From the NCBI GenBank assembly GCA_023356515.1, contig JAKQYG010000001.1, forward strand, positions 1-38,956: DNA of 38,956 nucleotides, given 5' to 3'. Both the position numbers and the translations under genes were made by a program. The stretch comes from Trichodesmium sp. MAG_R04. Its GTDB lineage: Bacteria; Cyanobacteriota; Cyanobacteriia; Cyanobacteriales; Microcoleaceae. This document shows, piece after piece, positions 33,184 to 38,956 of the stretch (the stretch's first letter is position 1; each line of letters opens with the position of its first letter). The notes below the pieces were generated by a model. The model did not search any database. It had not been told where the DNA came from and saw only the letters and a list, made by a program, of their open reading frames with translations.

Positions 33184-35061
33184 ATGAGTCAGATAAACCC
33201 AGCTCATCGCCCAGAAGAAGTCAAGGAAAAAATTATTTCAATTCATATACCAAAAACTGCTGGTACAACATTTAAAAAAGTTTTGAGACAAATATATCAT
33301 CCAGAAGAGATTTTCTTTGACTATCCTCACAAGGGTAATTTACGCCATAAAATGTTAACTAATCCCAAGCCAGCAGTCAAAGTAATTCATGGTCATTTTT
33401 CTAGCCATAAATATGATAGGAAATTTCCTGAGTGGAGAAAAATTATTTGGTTAAGAGATCCGATAAAACGGTTGATTTCTCTTTACTTTTTTTGGAAAAC
33501 TTGGCAAATATTCGTAGAAAGTGATGCAGAAAATTTAGCACCTGTCATAGAGTCTAGTTTGACATTTATAGAGTTTGCGTCAAAACCAGAAATGCAGAAT
33601 CTAATCAAATCAAAATTTGTACAAGAACAAAAATTAACAGATTTTGATTTTGTAGGGATTCAAGAGTTTTTTACTGAAGATTTACATGAACTCACAGTAA
33701 TGCTAAATTGGCCAGACTATGAATTAGAAACTCAAAATACTAATCCCTATCCAGAATATAAGTTATTACTAAAGGAAGTATTATCTAATCAAGAAATAGT
33801 CGATAAAATATCAGCTATAAATCAGGAAGATATAGAAATTTATCAAGAAGCATTAAGTTTGCGGGAGCAGCGAAAAAAAACATCAGAGATACAATACTAT
33901 ACTCAAAAAAACTCTGGAAAAAAACACTTTATCCAGAAAAAACGAAAAATTTATCCTTTACTTACTTGGGATTCTATTGATCGGGTGACTATAAAAAATC
34001 AACTTTTACGCTTATCTGGTTGGGTTGCTTCCCTAGATTTTGGTATGGTGGAAGGATTTAAAGTTTCTATTGGCAATCAAGAGTTTAGTTTCTTTGAACA
34101 AATTCTGAATATACCTAGTCCAGATGTAGAGAAGGCTCACCCTAGTTTATCCAATGCCAGTCATGCTAGATTCTATCTAAAAATACTTTTAAATCAACAA
34201 CAAATTAACCAATTAAAGCATTCATTAATTACTTTAACTCCTCGGTTTAAATGTGGTGAAGGTATTGTCATATTGAAAGTATTAGTGCCACTTTTACCAT
34301 TACCTAATAAAAAATTGAGAGAAATAATTGGAGAAAATGACAGTAGTCAATTTGTTCGTAATTCCTTTAGATTATTAGGATATTTAATTCAAAGATTAGG
34401 TTTACAACCACAAGACCATATTCTTGATGTTGGTTGTAATATTGGTACAGTTGCTTATGGCCTAGTTCATTATCTACAATCTTCTGGTCGTTATGAAGGT
34501 TTTGATATGGCAGAAGATTTGATTTGCTGGACAAAACAAGAAATTACAACTCGCAAACCTAACTTTAATTTTAGCTGGTATAATATTCATCACCCTCTTT
34601 ACAATCCTACAGGAAAAATATCGGCGAATAATTTTATTTTTCCTTATCCTGACGCGAGTTTTAATTGTGTTTGTATTTCTCACTTATTTACTCATTTACA
34701 AAGTTCAGCATTTCGTTATTTTATTGATGAAATATATAGAGTTTTACAACCGGGAGGGAGATGTTTATTAATTTGCTTTTTAATTAATTCAGAATCAGAA
34801 GAGTTGATGGCTAAAGGTAAAAGTTCTCAACAGTTTATTTATGAAATAGAGGATGGTTTTACTATAGATATTAATTTGCCAGAAAAAGGGATTGGTTTTA
34901 GGGAAAATTTACTATTAAAATGGGTAGAGCAACGAGGTTTTAATGTTCTAGAAAAATCTTATGGTTCTTGGTGTGGAAAGACTTCATTTATTAAAGAAGA
35001 TTTGTTAGTATTGGAAAAAAGTTTTCAAGAGGGAACAGGAAACGGGAAACAAAAATCGTAG
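33184..35061 (+). CDS. Sulfotransferase + SGWV beta domain + methyltransferase
   Basis: 625 residues, start ATG at 33184. Residues about 15-235 are a Sulfotransfer_2 enzyme: IISIHIPKTAGTTFKKVLRQ is an intact phosphosulfate loop, VIHGHFSSHKYDRKFPEWRK and IIWLRDPIKRLISLYFF (3'-phosphate site) follow, then FDFVGIQEFFTEDLHEL. Residues about 265-375 are the beta-rich domain: LRLSGWVASLDFG, FKVSIGNQEFSFF, SPDVEKAHPSLSNASHARF and LITLTPRFKCGEG. Residues about 385-620 are a methyltransferase: ILDVGCNIGTVAYGLVHYL, YEGFDMAEDLICWTKQEI, FNCVCISHLFTHLQS and LQPGGRCLLICFL. The C-terminal two thirds parallel the 31114-33126 product; only the N-terminal module differs. It probably sulfates and methylates the same glycan (inference). 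It lies 57 bp behind its neighbour. Confidence 0.92.
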   Translation: MSQINPAHRPEEVKEKIISIHIPKTAGTTFKKVLRQIYHPEEIFFDYPHKGNLRHKMLTNPKPAVKVIHGHFSSHKYDRKFPEWRKIIWLRDPIKRLISLYFFWKTWQIFVESDAENLAPVIESSLTFIEFASKPEMQNLIKSKFVQEQKLTDFDFVGIQEFFTEDLHELTVMLNWPDYELETQNTNPYPEYKLLLKEVLSNQEIVDKISAINQEDIEIYQEALSLREQRKKTSEIQYYTQKNSGKKHFIQKKRKIYPLLTWDSIDRVTIKNQLLRLSGWVASLDFGMVEGFKVSIGNQEFSFFEQILNIPSPDVEKAHPSLSNASHARFYLKILLNQQQINQLKHSLITLTPRFKCGEGIVILKVLVPLLPLPNKKLREIIGENDSSQFVRNSFRLLGYLIQRLGLQPQDHILDVGCNIGTVAYGLVHYLQSSGRYEGFDMAEDLICWTKQEITTRKPNFNFSWYNIHHPLYNPTGKISANNFIFPYPDASFNCVCISHLFTHLQSSAFRYFIDEIYRVLQPGGRCLLICFLINSESEELMAKGKSSQQFIYEIEDGFTIDINLPEKGIGFRENLLLKWVEQRGFNVLEKSYGSWCGKTSFIKEDLLVLEKSFQEGTGNGKQKS

Positions 35062-35283
35062 GATTAGCAAATATTGAGCAATAGACACTTATGTAAATCA
35101 ATTAATATTTGCTTCTCTGAGTTTACTACTTTTTCAAAATCATATAGCATATTTTGGACAAATAATCTATAGGGTAAATGATGAAAATTTTGTAGTGCAG
35201 ACATCTTAACCAGGTAAGTGTACCTAATAAAAACAGAAAGGACTATAATTTAGTAACAAATAATTTAGCAGAATTTTAGTAAT

Positions 35284-38200
35284 ATGGAAAAAATTGAAAT
35301 GGTAGACAAACAACCTCAACAACTAGCAACAACTACTGGATTTTTAGACCAACTAGCAATAGAAAATGAAACTGTTTGTTTAAGTGGATGGGTTCTATCA
35401 TTTGAATCTGAACCTGTAACTAATTTTAAGGTTTTATTTGGTAGTAAACAATTAACAGGATTTGCACTAACTCAAGGTCTTCCTAGTCCTGGAGTTAAAA
35501 AAGCGCATCCTAATGTTTCTGCTGCTAATAATGCTCGGTTTATTATTCGCTTGCCGATGAATAAACTGCAGCAACAAGAATTTAAAGATGCTCTAATTAT
35601 TTTAATTCCTTTAGTAAAAAATCGTGCAGGAGAACCTTTATTAAATGGTGTTATTCCTGCTTTATCTTCTTTAGTAAAAACATCAGAAACTAATAATTTA
35701 CCAACTACTACTCCCCAAGTAGAATTGATTTCTGTTCATGTGCCAAAAGCTGCTGGAACTGCTTTTAGACAGGTTTTATTACAGGTTTATGGAACTCAAG
35801 GAGTGCTCACTGATAAAACTAATATGTTTGAAGATAATATGCCAGCTACTATTCATTGGCAAACTAAAGTTATTGAGGGTCATTTTCGGGCGGGTAAGTA
35901 TGACAAATTATTTCCTAATGCTTACAGAATTACATGGTTAAGAGAACCGATCCACAGATTAATTTCTGATTATTGTTTTCGCCACATATCTAATCCCACA
36001 AAAGAACATCTAAATAAAGAGAGTTTATTAAAGTTTGCTCAAGGTAATAGTAATTTGATGGCTTATTGTGTAAATAGTAAGTCTCTAGATTATTTTGATT
36101 TTATAGGAATTACAGAACATTTTGCTGAAGATTTACTAGAACTAAAAAATATTTTAGGTTGGTCTGATTATGAGGTAATTTATCAAAACAGAAATCCCTA
36201 TCCAGAATATGTTGAGTTTCAAAATAAAATCTTATCAGATAAAAAAATAATGGATGAATTAGCGGTAGCTAATAGTCAAGATATGGAACTTTATGCAGCA
36301 GCTTTAAAATTACGATCAGAAGGAAGAAGGAAGATGGAGCAAGGAAGAAGTGTAATTGATTTACCTGAACAAAATATAGTTGATTCAGAGGAATATCCAG
36401 TAACAGAAAAAACCAAATTATTATCAACATTAGGTTCTTTGGATAAGGCTGAATTTGATCAGCAACAATTAGTACTTACGGGTTGGGTTGTTGCCCCTAA
36501 TTTTGGTGCAGCAAAAGGGTTTAAATTAACTGTTGCAAATACTAGAATAGAAAAGTTTGAAACTGCCTTGAATTTGCCTAGTCTAGATGTGAAAAAATTC
36601 CACCCTAATCTTAATAATTCTGGTCAATCTAGATTCCGGATTAAAGTACCTCTTAACCCAGCACAAATTTCACAATTCCAAAATTCGCAGATTGATTTAA
36701 CTCCTATATTTAAAGATGGTGAAGGTGGGGTTTTATCCAAAGTATTGGGTAATCCCAAAAAAATAACTTTTCCTGAAGCACCCATAATTTTAGAAAAACC
36801 AAAACTTATTGCACCAATTAAAACAATTACAACTTTAGGTTATTTCGATAATGTGACAATTTCAAATCAGAATTTAGTAATATCTGGTTGGGTAGGTTCT
36901 TACAATTTTGGTTCTGTAAAAGGATTTAAAATTTCTATAGCAGGTCAGGAAATAACTAAGTTTAAACATTCTCTTGGTCTTGCTAGTCCAGATATAAAAA
37001 AAGCTTTTCCTAAACTTGCTGGTGCAGAAACAGCTCGTTTCCAAGTAACTATTCCTGTTTCTGAATCTGAAATTCTAGAATTTCAGGACTCTGTTCTTAG
37101 CTTAACTCCTTTATTTAAAGATGCTAAAGGTAAGGCTATAGTTAAAGTGGTTAATTTTGTGGGTAAAACTAATAAAACTGTAGACTACAAAATAGTTGAT
37201 TCCCATATTATTTTGCCTGATAAAACTTCTATACCTTTTCCACCTGAACTTTTAGTAAAACGGGTACATGGAGAATCAGAAATAAACGGCTTTTTACAAA
37301 TAGGTTTGGGAATAAGTCAAGACTTAAAATTAGCTTTGGATAAAATTGGTAAAAAATTTAGTGATTTTGATTCTGTTTTAGATTTTAACTGTAGTTGCGG
37401 ACGGGTAATGATTTGGAATTACTTGTTAAATAAGTCTACTTTATTCCATGGTACAGATGTAGATGCAGAAGCAATATCTTGGTGTCAAGAAAATCTTAAG
37501 TTTGCTAAGTTTAGTGTTAATCAAGCTTTACCTCCTACGGAATATGAAGATAATAAATTTGACTTTGTTTATCTAATTTCAGTATTTAGTCATATCAATG
37601 AAGAAATGCAGTTGCAATGGTTACAAGAACTACGCAGAATTACAAAACCAGAAGGTATTGTGATGATTACAACTCGCGGTCCTAATATTCCCAGGGAAGC
37701 TTACGATTTAACAACTAAATTAGAAAAAGAAGGGTTACTATTTTTTACATCTCCTGATAAAAATAAGGTTTTTCCTGATTGGTATCAAACTACTTATCAG
37801 ACTGAAGATTATATCAGAAATAAATGGGTATCGGAATTTGAAATAATTGATTTTATTTCTGGTGGTATTCGAGCTAGTCAAGACATAGTTATACTGAAAA
37901 ATAATCAGAAAAGTCAAGAGCAATTAGAACCTACATTATTACCTACAACTGGATATCTAGAATACATCGCATTGACAGATAAAAAAGAACTGTCTATCAA
38001 AGGTTGGGTAGCTGCGGTTGACTCAGGTATTCTGGAAAATATGAAGGTTGTTATTGCTGAAAGGGAAATACAAAACTTTCAATTGAAAAAAGCTATTCCT
38101 AGTCCGGATGTGAAAAAAAATAATTCTCACTTGGATGCAGAAACTTCTAGATTTGAGCTTTCTATACCTCTAAGTTCAGAACAGCTAGAGCAATATCGTA

Positions 38201-38956
38201 ATTCTGATATTAGTTTTACTCCCTTTTTCCAAAAAGGTGAAGGTACTGCTATCTCAAAACGGTTGGCTATTTCTATACCTCAAGCAAAAAATGAAAAGGA
38301 AACTGTTGAAGTTTCAGACAAACAAGTTAAACTAATAGAATTATCTCCTTCTCCTACTCTACCAAAAGATGAAAAAGTTGCAGCACAGACTCTTGCAGTT
38401 CCACAGCTACAATATTCAGAATTTCTAACACAAATTATGGCTGATTTGGAAAAATCACAAACAGAGATTCAAGAAATTCAAGCTGATTTGGAAAAGTTTA
38501 AATCTAGCAAGAAAAATACTCCTACTAAAAATATATTTCCTGTCGAGCCAGAGAAAAATTTATCGGAGTTGGAAGAACAAACTTCTACGAAAAAAAAAAT
38601 TATAACTGACCAGATAGAAGTAGATACTAATTTGTCGGAGTTGGCAGAAAAAACTCCGACCGAAAAAAAAAATCTGACTAAACCAGTAGCAGAAACTACT
38701 AATTTATCAGAGTCAGAAGCAGAAATTTCAACAGCAAAAAAAGCTCCTACTAAACCAGTAGAAAAGGTTACTATTTTGTCTGAGTTAGGAGAAAAAACTT
38801 CTACAGAAAAAGAACAGAAGTTATTAGGTTTATCGGGAGTAACAGTTGAAAAGTTCTGGGAAATTATTAATCCAGTCATTTCCACAGAAGGAAAAAGAGG
38901 TGTTTCTCAACCTGCTATTAGTATTCTTACTCCTACTTGGAATTCTTCTTTAGATT
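35284..38956 (+). CDS. Sulfotransferase + methyltransferase + four SGWV beta domains + GT2 start (3' end outside window)
   Basis: Open from the ATG at 35284 to the window edge: 1224 residues, no stop. A second ATG at 35299 is possible; the ribosome site is weak. Order: beta domain 1 (about 16-125, VCLSGWVLSFESEP, SPGVKKAHPNVS); sulfotransferase (about 140-340, SVHVPKAAGTAFRQVLLQVY, WLREPIHRLISDY); beta domain 2 (about 380-490, LVLTGWVVAPNFG); beta domain 3 (about 515-630, LVISGWVGSYNFG); methyltransferase (about 660-880, VLDFNCSCGRVMIW, FDFVYLISVFSHI); beta domain 4 (about 888-1000, LSIKGWVAAVDSG). A charged linker of about four 27-residue repeats (NLSELAEKTPTEKK type, about 1090-1185) leads to PAISILTPTWNSSLD, the first strand of a GT2 glycosyltransferase whose body lies outside. 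The methyltransferase motif I is unusual: DFNCSCGR, not DxGCGxG. It continues the plus-strand series, 222 bp behind the previous gene. Confidence 0.9.
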   Translation, partial: MEKIEMVDKQPQQLATTTGFLDQLAIENETVCLSGWVLSFESEPVTNFKVLFGSKQLTGFALTQGLPSPGVKKAHPNVSAANNARFIIRLPMNKLQQQEFKDALIILIPLVKNRAGEPLLNGVIPALSSLVKTSETNNLPTTTPQVELISVHVPKAAGTAFRQVLLQVYGTQGVLTDKTNMFEDNMPATIHWQTKVIEGHFRAGKYDKLFPNAYRITWLREPIHRLISDYCFRHISNPTKEHLNKESLLKFAQGNSNLMAYCVNSKSLDYFDFIGITEHFAEDLLELKNILGWSDYEVIYQNRNPYPEYVEFQNKILSDKKIMDELAVANSQDMELYAAALKLRSEGRRKMEQGRSVIDLPEQNIVDSEEYPVTEKTKLLSTLGSLDKAEFDQQQLVLTGWVVAPNFGAAKGFKLTVANTRIEKFETALNLPSLDVKKFHPNLNNSGQSRFRIKVPLNPAQISQFQNSQIDLTPIFKDGEGGVLSKVLGNPKKITFPEAPIILEKPKLIAPIKTITTLGYFDNVTISNQNLVISGWVGSYNFGSVKGFKISIAGQEITKFKHSLGLASPDIKKAFPKLAGAETARFQVTIPVSESEILEFQDSVLSLTPLFKDAKGKAIVKVVNFVGKTNKTVDYKIVDSHIILPDKTSIPFPPELLVKRVHGESEINGFLQIGLGISQDLKLALDKIGKKFSDFDSVLDFNCSCGRVMIWNYLLNKSTLFHGTDVDAEAISWCQENLKFAKFSVNQALPPTEYEDNKFDFVYLISVFSHINEEMQLQWLQELRRITKPEGIVMITTRGPNIPREAYDLTTKLEKEGLLFFTSPDKNKVFPDWYQTTYQTEDYIRNKWVSEFEIIDFISGGIRASQDIVILKNNQKSQEQLEPTLLPTTGYLEYIALTDKKELSIKGWVAAVDSGILENMKVVIAEREIQNFQLKKAIPSPDVKKNNSHLDAETSRFELSIPLSSEQLEQYRNSDISFTPFFQKGEGTAISKRLAISIPQAKNEKETVEVSDKQVKLIELSPSPTLPKDEKVAAQTLAVPQLQYSEFLTQIMADLEKSQTEIQEIQADLEKFKSSKKNTPTKNIFPVEPEKNLSELEEQTSTKKKIITDQIEVDTNLSELAEKTPTEKKNLTKPVAETTNLSESEAEISTAKKAPTKPVEKVTILSELGEKTSTEKEQKLLGLSGVTVEKFWEIINPVISTEGKRGVSQPAISILTPTWNSSLD
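38548..38840 (+). repeat. Linker with about four imperfect 27-residue repeats
   Basis: Inside the last gene, NLSELEEQTSTKKK, NLSELAEKTPTEKK, NLSESEAEISTAKK and ILSELGEKTSTEKE recur every 27 residues or so (about 80 bp). The composition is Glu, Lys, Thr and Ser, typical of an extended hydrophilic spacer. Confidence 0.8.

Noticed and set aside
38478..38885. Open minus-strand frame of 135 codons rich in Phe, Ser and Val
   Set aside because: It is the complement of the charged linker repeats in the long plus-strand gene; its repetitive composition mirrors that linker and it has no ribosome site.
1..38956. tRNA, rRNA, riboswitch or replication origin
   Set aside because: No cloverleaf with a TTCGA-type arm, rRNA block, riboswitch core or DnaA-box cluster was recognised by eye; a covariance-model scan was not possible.

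Overview
The window is low-GC DNA (AT-rich, long A/T runs) with at least ten GCGATCGC (HIP1) octamers, for example at 1554, 1986, 4964, 16446 and 17049. HIP1 sites, the mosaic of TPR-glycosyltransferase giants, CHAT/VMAP and Uma2 genes, and the many decayed transposons point to a filamentous cyanobacterium. Trichodesmium/Okeania-like Oscillatoriales are my best guess by inference; nothing in the window proves the genus.

Layout. (1) 1-2063, minus: an edge-truncated CHAT-peptidase protein with a C-terminal region resembling VMAP-C, of the conflict/cell-death type. Upstream of it lies a fragment of a Kre9/KNH-type adhesin-like domain (2096-2472), cut at a transposon-like end. (2) 2717-4138, minus: gnd (6-phosphogluconate dehydrogenase), the only clear housekeeping gene, flanked by a perfect 22-bp inverted repeat. 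(3) 4503-5798, plus: a sulfotransferase remnant running into a decayed IS5-type transposase. (4) 6051-7727, plus: coiled-coil methyltransferase. (5) 7918-15971, minus: four genes for glycan synthesis (GT2-like; STELLO-like; phage-tail-type lectin module + TPR + putative GT; GT92-like + TPR + GT61). (6) 16330-18065, minus: a small methyltransferase with a decayed partial duplicate beside it, and a Uma2 gene. (7) 18618-27610, minus: a 1726-residue TPR-GT2-GT4-GT4 giant, a second STELLO-like gene, and a sulfotransferase-like + TPR + putative GT protein. (8) 27611-28158: transposase fragment and a 92-bp MITE in the divergent promoter region. (9) 28159-38956, plus: four multi-domain genes combining sulfotransferase, methyltransferase and glycosyltransferase modules, joined by copies of a recurring ~105-residue beta-rich domain. 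The last gene runs off the window.

Taken together, 6051-38956 looks like an accessory locus for making and decorating a complex surface or extracellular glycan. Nucleotide-sugar transferases of several folds build chains, while sulfotransferase and SAM-methyltransferase modules add sulfate and methyl groups, often within the same polypeptide. The most novel elements are the recurring beta-rich 'SGWV' domain (six clear and two divergent copies), the putative GT domain paired twice with STELLO-like genes, and the phage-tail-type lectin module fused to a glycan enzyme. Substrates cannot be read from sequence.
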